This document shows positions 12,633 through 24,126 of a stretch of 64,000 nucleotides of DNA, in pieces. Numbering within the stretch: the stretch's first letter is position 1; each line of letters starts with the position of its first letter. The notes below the pieces were generated by a model. It ran no database searches. It worked only from the letters and a program-made list of their open reading frames with translations, and was not told the DNA's origin. The position numbers and the translations under genes were made by a program. The DNA is taken from positions 456,969-520,968 of the forward strand of contig BJOX01000117.1 of the NCBI GenBank assembly GCA_009731375.1, written 5' to 3'. Source of the DNA: Paulinella micropora. Its lineage: Eukaryota > Cercozoa > Imbricatea > Euglyphida.

Positions 12633-13214
12633 CTACGTGAAATTTATTTTGGTAAATAAAACCGCGGTGTTTCCCTCCGTCGGTACCCGGAACAACTTGA
12701 CAACTCCCTTCTTAACCAACTTGTCGAGCAGGTGGTACCCGACATCGATATGTTTGGTTCTGGACTCCCCTAACCCCCTTTCTGAGAGGATGATAGTCCC
12801 CTCATTGTCCTCGAACAAGGAGGTGTAACCTTTTATGGGCAAACCGATGTCACGGAGGGACTGTCTTAGACCAAGCAACTCCCTTACTGCTTCGTTAGCG
12901 GATACGGTCTCCGATTCAAGGGTAGATTGAGCTATAACAGTTTGAAGTTTAGAGAACCATGCCACCGGTGCCCCGTTGAAGAGAAAGATGTACCCGAAAC
13001 GGGACTTCCTTGTAACCTTTTCTCCTGCAAAGTCTGAGTCGACGTATCCCACGAGGGGGTGTTCGTCTATCAGTTTTTCGACATTGGCGATAACGGGGAC
13101 ATTGAAAGCATTGACTTCTGTGGCTTCACATGAGTAAAGCTCAAGTGCCTTTTCTGCGGCCGATGGTCCTTCGGCCGGTCTCCATGACTTGGGGGTTTGG
13201 GCACAAAAAACCCT
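12633..13214 (-). pseudogene. Copia RNase H domain with extended RT-RH linker
   Basis: The open frame on the minus strand runs from about 13214 to the stop at 12633. The first ~55 residues are a linker not normally this long in copia elements. Then follows an RNase H domain: GYVDSDFAGEK (first catalytic Asp region), WFSKLQ, the STLESE box (catalytic Glu), FEDNEGT (Asp) and TKHIDVGYHLL. These correspond to the DADWAG, SSTEAEY, DN and TKHID landmarks of the copia RNase H, which degrades the RNA strand during reverse transcription. The protein ends with a normal-looking C terminus. The frame upstream (RT end) is shifted at a T/C-rich stretch near 13215. This is the 3' end of the element whose 5' part lies at 36-40 kb. 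Confidence 0.85.
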
Positions 13215-13395
13215 TCAGTCAACACTAACTTCCTATCACCCCGTTTGAAATATAGGGCTCTCGGGATCAGCAACCCCAGAAACATACGGTGAACCATGTC
13301 ATAAGATATTTCAGGGGATGGGACTTGTTGTTTTGCAGCTATACTCAAAGGACAGATCAAGAGAGGTCGGGTGTGAACAGCAAGGAAGATAAGCA
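13215..13395 (-). pseudogene. Copia reverse transcriptase, C-terminal fragment
   Basis: In a different minus frame from the RNase H, this codes for LIFLAVHTRP and SIAAKQQ, then a degenerate HRMF/ALYFKRGDRKLVL stretch. That is the copia RT end, usually LLYLA..TRPDI...LS...Q followed by the RYLKGT...L.Y linker. The Asp after TRP is not conserved. The fragment begins exactly at the inverted-repeat boundary 13395/13396. Its missing N-terminal side ends at the other boundary (36424/36425), so the RT gene was cut here. A frameshift near 13215 separates it from RNase H. Confidence 0.8.
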
Positions 13396-13508
13396 GACGA
13401 GATTCAGAATACAGATGACATATCAAAAGGGGGGTCATTTCAAACCCCCTCGGGGACATGTCCGGGACATGTCCGAACCGGACGTGTCCGAACATATCCG
13501 TCACATGT
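13396..13508 (+). repeat. Left terminal inverted repeat with subterminal ACATGTCC motifs
   Basis: 26 bp identical to the reverse complement of 36399-36424, then an extra ~14 bp, then further similarity (TTTCAAACCCCC...). Four or five ACATGTCC-like motifs follow between 13454 and 13510. Repeated subterminal motifs of this kind are typical transposase-binding sites in several cut-and-paste families. Confidence 0.75.
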
Positions 13509-13830
13509 CCTCGGTGACCCGTCCTGAAACCCCTCCCGGACCCGTTCCTGACTCGTCCCGGAACCCGTCATTTCAGGATTCATTAAAATATGTAATCAGG
13601 ATCAGCTGTCAACCGTCACCCGTCCCGGGACACCCTCGGTGACCCCTCCAGGAACCCCTCCCGAAACCCCTCCCGAAACCCGTTTCTGACCCGTCCCGGA
13701 ACCCATCCTTTCAGGATTAATTACAAATATGTAATCAGGATCAGCTGTCGACCGTCACCCGTCCCGGGACACCCTCGGTGACCCCTCCCGAAACCCGTCC
13801 CGGACCCGTTCCTGACCCGGGGGGGGGGGG
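13509..13830 (+). repeat. GC-rich minisatellite with a TTCAGGATTCATTAAAATAT core
   Basis: Units of about 140 bp consist of CCCGTCCCGG/ACCCCTCCCGAA variants plus a conserved segment (TTTCAGGATTCATTA... AATCAGGATCAGCTGTC). Cores lie at about 13567 and 13709. The same unit recurs at 15822, 17087, 18655 and 27088. The copy here ends in poly-G at a gap. Confidence 0.85.
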
Positions 13831-13850
13831 GGGGGGGGGGGGGGGTGTTT

Positions 13851-14622
13851 NNNNNNNNNNNNNNNNNNNNNNNNNNNNNNNNNNNNNNNNNNNNNNNNNN
13901 NNNNNNNNNNNNNNNNNNNNNNNNNNNNNNNNNNNNNNNNNNNNNNNNNNNNNNNNNNNNNNNNNNNNNNNNNNNNNNNNNNNNNNNNNNNNNNNNNNNN
14001 NNNNNNNNNNNNNNNNNNNNNNNNNNNNNNNNNNNNNNNNNNNNNNNNNNNNNNNNNNNNNNNNNNNNNNNNNNNNNNNNNNNNNNNNNNNNNNNNNNNN
14101 NNNNNNNNNNNNNNNNNNNNNNNNNNNNNNNNNNNNNNNNNNNNNNNNNNNNNNNNNNNNNNNNNNNNNNNNNNNNNNNNNNNNNNNNNNNNNNNNNNNN
14201 NNNNNNNNNNNNNNNNNNNNNNNNNNNNNNNNNNNNNNNNNNNNNNNNNNNNNNNNNNNNNNNNNNNNNNNNNNNNNNNNNNNNNNNNNNNNNNNNNNNN
14301 NNNNNNNNNNNNNNNNNNNNNNNNNNNNNNNNNNNNNNNNNNNNNNNNNNNNNNNNNNNNNNNNNNNNNNNNNNNNNNNNNNNNNNNNNNNNNNNNNNNN
14401 NNNNNNNNNNNNNNNNNNNNNNNNNNNNNNNNNNNNNNNNNNNNNNNNNNNNNNNNNNNNNNNNNNNNNNNNNNNNNNNNNNNNNNNNNNNNNNNNNNNN
14501 NNNNNNNNNNNNNNNNNNNNNNNNNNNNNNNNNNNNNNNNNNNNNNNNNNNNNNNNNNNNNNNNNNNNNNNNNNNNNNNNNNNNNNNNNNNNNNNNNNNN
14601 NNNNNNNNNNNNNNNNNNNNNN
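13851..14622. other. Assembly gap
   Basis: 772 N bounded by poly-G on both sides (a TGTTT separates the left one). Confidence 0.99.
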
Positions 14623-14649
14623 GGGGGGGGGGGGGGGGGGGGGTTGGTT

Positions 14650-14851
14650 CATGTTTGGGACACTGTCCTAAGGAAACTATTTGCGCCTATTCCAAATACA
14701 TTACATCAGCATCAACATCATGCCTGGGGCTACCTACCATGCAAATAGGAGCTCACAATTCCTCCTCGTTCCCACAAACCATGACTTACTGCGACAGGGG
14801 TGCGCATATGCGGGGGTGGGGGGGGGGGTATTCTTATTCTTATTCTTATTC

Positions 14852-14900
<49 letters not shown>

Positions 14901-14908
14901 CATTATTA

Positions 14909-14948
<40 letters not shown>

Positions 14949-14956
14949 CATTATTA

Positions 14957-14994
<38 letters not shown>

Positions 14995-15534
14995 GTTATT
15001 ATTATTATTATTATTATGATTATTTGTATGCATACATGCATACATGCATAGATGCATACATGCATACATGCATACAGGCATACATGCATACAGGCATGCA
15101 TGCATACATGCATACATGCGTGCATACATGCATACATGCATACATGCATACATGCATACATGCATACGTGCATACGTGCATACGTGCATACGTGCATACG
15201 TGCATACGTGCATACGTGCATACGTGCATACGTGCATACGTGCATACGTGCATATGTGCATACGTGCATACGTGCATACGTGCATACATGCATACATGAT
15301 GCATACATGCATACAATACATGCATACATGCATACATGCATACATGCATACATGCATGCATGCATGCATACATGCATACGTGCATACGTGCATACGTGCA
15401 TACGTGCATACGTGCATACGTGTATACGTGCATACATGCAGACATGCAGACATGCAGACATGCAGACATGCAGACATGCAGACATGCAGACATGCAGACA
15501 TGCAGACATGCAGACATGCATACATGCATTATTC

Positions 15535-15607
<73 letters not shown>

Positions 15608-15632
15608 ACCACGAATACCAAACCTCCTACTG

Positions 15633-15665
<33 letters not shown>

Positions 15666-15735
15666 ATACTACTACTACTACTACTAGTGCTGCTGCTGCT
15701 ACTACTACTGCTGCTTCTACTTATGCTGCTGCTTT

Positions 15736-15819
<84 letters not shown>

Positions 15820-15950
15820 CGTCCTTTCAGGATTCATTAAAATATGTAATCAGGATCAGCTATCGACCGTCACCCGTCCCGGAACACCCTCGGTGAGCCC
15901 TCCCGGAACCACCTCCCGAAACCCGTCCCGGACCTGTTCCTGACCCGGCG
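14650..15950 (+). repeat. Higher-order repeat, unit 1
   Basis: Order: 150-bp block S1 (14678-14828), (TTA)n to 15022, ATGCATAC octamer array to about 15530, (TTA)n to 15604, ACGAATACCAAACCTCC, (CTA)n with GCT variants, then the minisatellite core starting near 15822 and poly-G. The same order recurs in the next two units. Apparent peptides (M-H-T-C-I-H-A-Y) come from the octamer being open in every frame. Confidence 0.85.
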
Positions 15951-15985
15951 GGGGGGGGGGGGGGGGGGGGGGGGGNNNNNNNNNN

Positions 15986-16223
15986 AAGAGGTTGCTGGGA
16001 CTGCGGAATAACCTCGGCTTAGTGCAGTCTTGCCCTCAGGAGCTCCATCGGTGGCCCCGATCATCAGGCGAGAGACTGACATGGGGGGGTGGAGGACCTC
16101 GAACAAGGGTATTGGAGGCTTATGTCCGTTGAGGATATGCCATTAGCTGCATCAGTACGCCTCAGATATAGTATTATTATTATTATTATTATTTTATTAT
16201 TATTATTGTTATTATTATTATTA

Positions 16224-16308
<85 letters not shown>

Positions 16309-16777
16309 GATTATTTGTATGCATACATGCATACATGCATACATGCATACATGCATACATGCATGCATACATGCATACATGCATGCATGCATACATGCAT
16401 ACATGCATACATGCATACATGCATACATGCATACGTGCATACCTGCATACGTGCATACGTGCATACGTGCATACGTGCATACGTGCATACGTGCATACGT
16501 GCATACGTGCATACGTGCATACATGATGCATACATCCATACATGCATACATGCATACATGCATATGCATACATGCATACATGCATACATGCATGCATGCA
16601 TGCATGCATGCATACATGCATACGTGCATACGTGCATACGTGCATACGTGCATACGTGCATACGTGCATACATGCATACATGCATACATGCATGCATGCA
16701 TGCATGCATGCATACATACATACATGCATACATGCATACATGCATACATGCATACATGCATACATGCACATGCATTA

Positions 16778-16849
<72 letters not shown>

Positions 16850-16875
16850 CATTATTATTATTATTATTATTATTA

Positions 16876-16910
<35 letters not shown>

Positions 16911-17046
16911 GCTACTACTACTATCACCACGAATACCAAACCTCCTCCTCCTCCTACTACTACTACTACTACTAGTAGTGCTGCTGCTGCTACTACTACT
17001 GCTGCTACTACTTATATTGCTGCTTTTACTACTACTACCACTACTG

Positions 17047-17086
<40 letters not shown>

Positions 17087-17200
17087 CGTCCTTTCAGGAT
17101 TCATTAAAATTTGTAATCAGGATCAGCTGTCGACCGTCACCCGTCCCGGGACACCCTCGGTGACCCCTCCCGAAACCCCTCCCGAAACCCCTCCCGAAAC
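15986..17200 (+). repeat. Higher-order repeat, unit 2
   Basis: Starts with block S2 (15986-16170, also at 19403-19564) in place of S1, then (TTA)n, octamer array 16315-16775, (TTA)n, ACGAATACCAAACCTCC, (CTA)n and the minisatellite core at about 17087. Unit length is about 1.2 kb. Confidence 0.85.
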
Positions 17201-17210
17201 TACTACTACT

Positions 17211-18785
<1,575 letters not shown>

Positions 18786-18820
18786 GGGGGGGGGGGGGGG
18801 GGGGGGGGGTTTTTTTTTTG

Positions 18821-19121
18821 NNNNNNNNNNNNNNNNNNNNNNNNNNNNNNNNNNNNNNNNNNNNNNNNNNNNNNNNNNNNNNNNNNNNNNNNNNNNNNNN
18901 NNNNNNNNNNNNNNNNNNNNNNNNNNNNNNNNNNNNNNNNNNNNNNNNNNNNNNNNNNNNNNNNNNNNNNNNNNNNNNNNNNNNNNNNNNNNNNNNNNNN
19001 NNNNNNNNNNNNNNNNNNNNNNNNNNNNNNNNNNNNNNNNNNNNNNNNNNNNNNNNNNNNNNNNNNNNNNNNNNNNNNNNNNNNNNNNNNNNNNNNNNNN
19101 NNNNNNNNNNNNNNNNNNNNN
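18821..19121. other. Assembly gap
   Basis: 301 N, preceded by poly-G and poly-T. Confidence 0.99.
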
Positions 19122-19564
19122 GACATATTTGAGGGAAATCCAAATGAAAACACCTAGTCACACTTGCTAAACAGAGTTCCAGCCCAATGGTCTCAAGGCG
19201 TTAAACTGTGACGCCAACTCATAACCCTTTGGTGGTAGACGCTGGGGAGGAGGGTCGTTGCGCGCGTAAAAGATCTTAAACTCCGCATATGCTGGTTGAT
19301 AGCCCAGGACCCAGCAGACACCAGCTTGTTTTGGGTTGGGTTTCGAGGCAGCTCTAGCAACCGCGCTTGGTGTATGCACTTGCACATTCGGTGACGTCTT
19401 GCAAGAGGTTGCTGGGACTGCGGAATAACCTCGGCTTAGTGCTTAGTGCAGTCTTGCCCTCAGGAGCTCCATCGGTGGCCCCGATCATCAGGCGAGAGAC
19501 TGACACGGGGGGGTGGAGGACCTCGAACAAGGGTATTGGAGGCTTATGTCCGTTGAGGATATGC
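19122..19564 (+). repeat. Dispersed blocks S4 and S2
   Basis: 19180-19225 recurs at 20266-20312 (CAAGGCGTTAAACTGTGACG). 19403-19564 is the second copy of block S2 from 15986, with a 7-bp duplication (CTTAGTG). No open frame of note. These look like truncated LINE or SINE pieces, because S2 at 16 kb runs directly into (TTA)n. Confidence 0.7.
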
Positions 19565-19697
19565 NNNNNNNNNNNNNNNNNNNNNNNNNNNNNNNNNNNN
19601 NNNNNNNNNNNNNNNNNNNNNNNNNNNNNNNNNNNNNNNNNNNNNNNNNNNNNNNNNNNNNNNNNNNNNNNNNNNNNNNNNNNNNNNNNNNNNNNNN

Positions 19698-20600
<903 letters not shown>

Positions 20601-20698
20601 TGGGGGGGGCACTAATACATGGTTGGGTGCCACCGCCACACGGCGGGGTTGGGGCCGTTGGCAGCTTGTTATGAGTGGTACATAATCAGTGCTCCACT

Positions 20699-21339
20699 GA
20701 TTCATGAGACTGGAACTTTTACTGAGAGAAGCTCTCTCACCACGCTCACGGCTCTTGGCTCGGGGTGGCCTCTGGTATCACTCGGGGTGAGTGCGGGGGG
20801 TGGGGGTTATCTGAGGGAGGGGGTTGGGCTCAGTGGGTCACTGGACAGGTTGGTTAACTAAACTACTGTCGATATGAGTGGGTGTGAAGGCGAGAGGCCC
20901 CACACATTTCCACAAGCCTTGAAATCACTCAACTGCCACAGTAGCGACTGCCTGGACGCGGGGCTCCTGACTCACCCTCTCTCCCAGAACCTCTCGTGCT
21001 CACTTTGCGGATGCCATGGGGATGCTCTGGCGGAGGGTCGGGACGTGTTGGGTGCATGTGACCGGGCCTGTCACTTAGTGTTCTCGGTAGATGACTCTTT
21101 TGTAGCTTCTATCGGACGCAGGGTGGCTTGCCACGACACCTCAATGATGCATAGTACGTCACGTCTCTGGCCTGGTTACGGGGGCGGGTAACTGAGGCGG
21201 GTACTGAATGCTGGTTACGGAAGCTATGTTATTGTTGTTGGGTTCCTGGCTGCTATGTTATTGCTGTTGGGTTCCTGGCTGCTATGTTATTGTTGTTGGG
21301 TTCCTGGCGGCGTACATGTTTATGCTTTTTTAAGGGTTG
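20699..21339 (+). repeat. LINE 5' monomer 1
   Basis: Aligns by eye with 21350-21897 along most of its length: TGATTCATGAGAC at the start, GGCTCTTGGCTCGGGGTGGC, CTACTGTCGATATGAG, CACAAGCCTTGAAA, TTATCGGACGCAGGGTGG-type blocks, and TTTTTTAAGGGTTG at the end. It is longer than monomer 2 because of the 29-bp triplication at 21223-21309. Confidence 0.8.
21223..21309 (+). repeat. 29-bp tandem triplication
   Basis: Three copies starting at 21223, 21252 and 21281 of a unit beginning GCTATGTTATTGTTGTTGGG; single-base differences only. Confidence 0.95.
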
Positions 21340-21349
21340 NNNNNNNNNN

Positions 21350-21897
21350 TGATTTATGAGACGGGTCCCAATTACTGAGAGTAACTCATGTGAGTTGCTC
21401 ATCATACTCATGGCTCTTGGCTCGGGGTGGCCTCTGGAATCACAAGGGGTGGGCACTGGGGGAGGGGGTTGTGTTCAGAGTGTCACCGCGAAGGATAGTC
21501 AACCAAACTACTGTCGGTCGGAGTTTGTACGAAGGCGAGAGGCCCTACACCTTACCACAAGCCTTGAAACGACTAAATGACCAAAGTAACGACGGACCGG
21601 AGCGGGGCTCCTGGCTCACCCTCTCTCTCAGCACTCTTCGTGCTCATCCTGCGGATGCCATGGGGTTGCTCTGGCGGAGGGTTATGGGGTGGTGGGTACA
21701 CGTGCACGGGCCTGTCACTCTGTGCTCTCGGTAGATGACTCACTTGCAGCGTTTATCGGACGCAGGGTGGTTTGCCACGACACCTACCTCGATGATGCAC
21801 AGCGGGTCTGCCTCGTGCCTGGTTACGGATGCAGGTGAGTGTTTGTGTGTATTCCTATACATACGTACACGTATGCTTTTTAAGGGTTGAGCTTTAA
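21350..21897 (+). repeat. LINE 5' monomer 2
   Basis: Second copy of the 5' monomer, ending TATGCTTTTTAAGGGTTGAG just upstream of the first coding segment. Tandem 5' monomers with promoter activity are known from mouse L1; a promoter role here is inferred from position only. Confidence 0.75.
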
Positions 21898-21942
21898 ATA
21901 ACCCCACCTGGGTCCTCATTTATCGAGTTTACAACTCGATCA

Positions 21943-22126
21943 ATGCGGCACCGGGGTCCCATACCACTTATGTCAGGTTCTTATGCGAAGAGCGCGGCCG
22001 CTAGTGCTGGCCCTATGGGTCAAGGCGGTAATCCTTTAGGTGTAGATATTCCCCGTGGGAGTGCGCCTGTGGGTGGCGATGGCTACTCGGCCGGGGTGGG
22101 GTGGTCGAGTGCTCGCGTACCTGACT
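21943..22126 (+). pseudogene. LINE ORF, N-terminal segment
   Basis: A 61-codon frame starting MRHRGPIPLMSGSYAK, rich in G, S, A and P, without a recognised domain. It is the first ATG after the 5' monomers, and the frame downstream continues the coding region, so it is a plausible start of the LINE protein. A shift from frame 1 to frame 2 is needed between about 22055 and 22126 to join the next segment. The start could also be further downstream, at 22055. Confidence 0.4.
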
Positions 22127-22468
22127 GAATCACGTAGAGCCAGCAATCCTGCTGCATCTCGATCACCCTCCCCAACCTCGGAAGAGAAGTCACGTCAGGA
22201 AAGGTCTGGTCACGGCGTGTGGCAAGCGGTACCGCCACCGAGGAGGTGGCGGAGGAAGGTACGAAATGAGCTGGATAAGAGATGTTGCATAGTATGGGGG
22301 CTATCGCATGTCTCTCAGACAGTGGTCATGGCGCGAGAGCTCCGAATTCTCGGTCTCGGGGAAGTCGAGGTGGAATTCGCGGGCAGAGGTAGTGGGCGAC
22401 ATTTGCGGATTAAATGTGCGTCTTGTGAGGATTTCGGAGAAGATGGTGCGACTGCTGCGGGAGCGTAA
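22055..22468 (+). pseudogene. LINE ORF, RRM-like segment
   Basis: Frame 2, 137 codons. A basic, S/R/P-rich start is followed by CCIVWGLS, then REL..LGL and GRHLRIKC. This pattern (hydrophobic-rich strand with G-L, helix, strand ending in hydrophobic-K/R) resembles the RNA-recognition-type fold found near the N terminus of many LINE proteins, where it binds element RNA. The sequence similarity is weak, so this is an inference. The frame runs out at 22468, and the more LINE-like continuation (SEKMVRLLRERKFF) is in frame 3. Confidence 0.45.
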
Positions 22469-22559
22469 GTTCTTCACGGGAAAGTTCACGTTGCGACGGG
22501 TAGGACTTTCCGGGAAAGAGAGAAGCAGCGGGCTGCACGGGGGGGTGCCCAGTATGTAG
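22430..22559 (+). pseudogene. LINE ORF, basic segment in frame 3
   Basis: EKMVRLLRERKFFTGKFTLRR is read in frame 3 to about 22499. Sense then returns to frame 2 with a charged TFREREKQRAAR stretch that runs without a stop into the endonuclease segment. Two compensating shifts about 70 bp apart are implied. Basic, helix-prone stretches of this kind often sit between the N-terminal RNA-binding region and the endonuclease of LINE proteins. Confidence 0.45.
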
Positions 22560-23211
22560 AGATGCAGAGGGAGCTTCGCAAGCAGGGGTTTGGCTACTGG
22601 GTGCTCGACGTGGAAGTCGACGAGCCCCAGGGCGAAGCCTCAAGCGGTGAATCTCCCTTGGCGGAGTGGGGCGGGATGCGGGAGCTGGAGGAGCTGGGGC
22701 GGAGGGTGCAGGATGGGCCGTGGAGGGTGGCGGAGGGCTCCAGGCGGGCTCAACCGAAGCGCAGGCATCGGCATCAGCTTCGTTCTTCCCAATTTGTGAA
22801 AGGCTTCCCACTGAGGGTGGCCTCACATAATTGGCAAGGCAAAGTGGGTGCGGATAGCCCAGGCTTTGGGGAATGGCCGGAGCACTACAAGGAGCGAGGC
22901 TGGGTGATCGTCGGAGTCCAGGAGCACAACCTATCGTCGCAGAAGGTGGAGAAGCTCCAAGTCGACGGCTTCGCAGTCCTCGGCAAAGCGGCTGCAACTG
23001 GTGCGGGCTCGCGTCTCTTGGGGGGAGTCTTGACGTTGGTGGCCAACTATCTGTCACCGGGCGCTACCATTGTACAGGCGCCTGTTCCACACCCACAGCA
23101 ATTGTGGGTGAGGCTGTCGTCTGGGAGCGCGACGGCGTCGGATGTGTTCGTCGGCAACGGCTACTTCCTCCAAGAAAATCAACGAGAGGAATCTATTGCA
23201 GCCTATGAGGC
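22502..23211 (+). pseudogene. LINE endonuclease, N-terminal half
   Basis: Frame 2, open from about 22502; its first ATG is at 22562. Counting from that ATG, an acidic/basic linker (residues 1-84) is followed by VASHNWQGK with Asn90, and GVQEH with Gln120-Glu121. These match the metal-binding Asn and the QE motif of endonuclease/exonuclease/phosphatase (APE-like) domains, which nick target DNA to prime reverse transcription. After about 23206 the frame becomes meaningless and the rest of the domain continues in frame 1, so a single-base indel lies near 23206-23212. Frame-2 sequence to 23299 after that point is a shadow. Confidence 0.75.
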
Positions 23212-24126
23212 GTGGCAGCGGCCGTCTCCTACTTCGCCACCAAAGGTCATGTGGTTACGGTTGGTGATGCTAATGCTAAGCTGGGGCCAGCCAGAATAGC
23301 GCGGGAGGAGGGAGTGGTGGGCCCCTTTGGCGAGATAGATGAGAGGGGTAGAGGGGTTAGGAGTGAGAATGGTGAGTTGCTGGCTGCAATGCTTGTTGCC
23401 ACGGGGTTGCGCAATCTCAGTGGGTTTTCGCAACCACGGGGGGACAAATATTGGTGGTCTAGGCAGGAAAATGTAGGTGGACGAAGGCATCTACTGGATT
23501 ACATCTGCGTCTCTTCCGAGCTGGCGGAGGAGGCAAGCTTCGGCGTCGACGAGGTAGACCTTGATACCGACCACAAAGCTGTGTGGGCGGAACTGGTCTG
23601 GGGGGGACAGCCACCCCCCAAAAAGCAGGTAAAGAGGTACAAAGCATTCAAGGCAGAGCGCTTGATAGGCAGGGTAGTTGAGGGTAAGGAGAGTGAGCTG
23701 TCTAAGCTTAGGTTGAAGTACGACGAGACCTTTGCAGCTGGTATATCGGGGCTGTTGCCAGATGGCCTCCCAGATCTATCAGCAGTGGAGGACCCGGATG
23801 AGCTTCAGCAGGAGGTAGATAGGGTCGCTAGCTTAGTGGTCCGAGCTTTCACGGGCGCAGCCGTGAAGGTCTTGGGAGTTCGGGTGATTAGGCCAGGGTT
23901 TACTAATGCATGGTTTGATGAGAGTCTTAGGGAAGCGATTGCGCGACGGAGAGAGGCATACGGCCTCTGGCGAAGGAATGAGGCCAACCGAGAGGCCTGG
24001 CAAAGATATAAAGAAGCGAGGAAGGCGGTCAGAAGGTTATGCAAGGAGAAGAAGGAGCAAGCGTGGAAGCGGGTCCAGAATGACACCGCTGCCAACTTCA
24101 GGAGCGCTACCATGGCCACGTACTAG
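23209..24126 (+). pseudogene. LINE endonuclease, C-terminal half, and linker
   Basis: Frame 1. TVGDANAKLG carries the catalytic Asp and Asn of the GDxN motif, LLDYICVS the conserved D-Y-I strand, and DTDHKAV the SDH-type motif with the catalytic Asp-His pair. Together with the frame-2 half, all signature residues of an APE-type endonuclease are present. About 170 residues of linker follow, with a basic helix (ARKAVRRLCKEKKEQAWKR) typical of the region before RT. The frame ends at a TAG at 24124-24126, but coding character continues in the same frame directly after it, so this is an internal nonsense codon and not a natural C terminus. Confidence 0.8.

Noticed and set aside
12345-12659. 104-codon plus-strand ORF in the copia 3' region
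   Set aside because: No recognisable domain; it lies antisense to the copia element and overlaps the RNase H end. Chance frame more likely.
13289-13642. Plus-strand frame with HVIRYFRGWD
   Set aside because: It resembles the copia RYLKGT motif by chance but is antisense to the genuine RT fragment and crosses the inverted-repeat boundary.
22410-23057. Minus-strand P/S/A-rich frame of 215 codons
   Set aside because: Antisense shadow of the GC-rich LINE endonuclease region.
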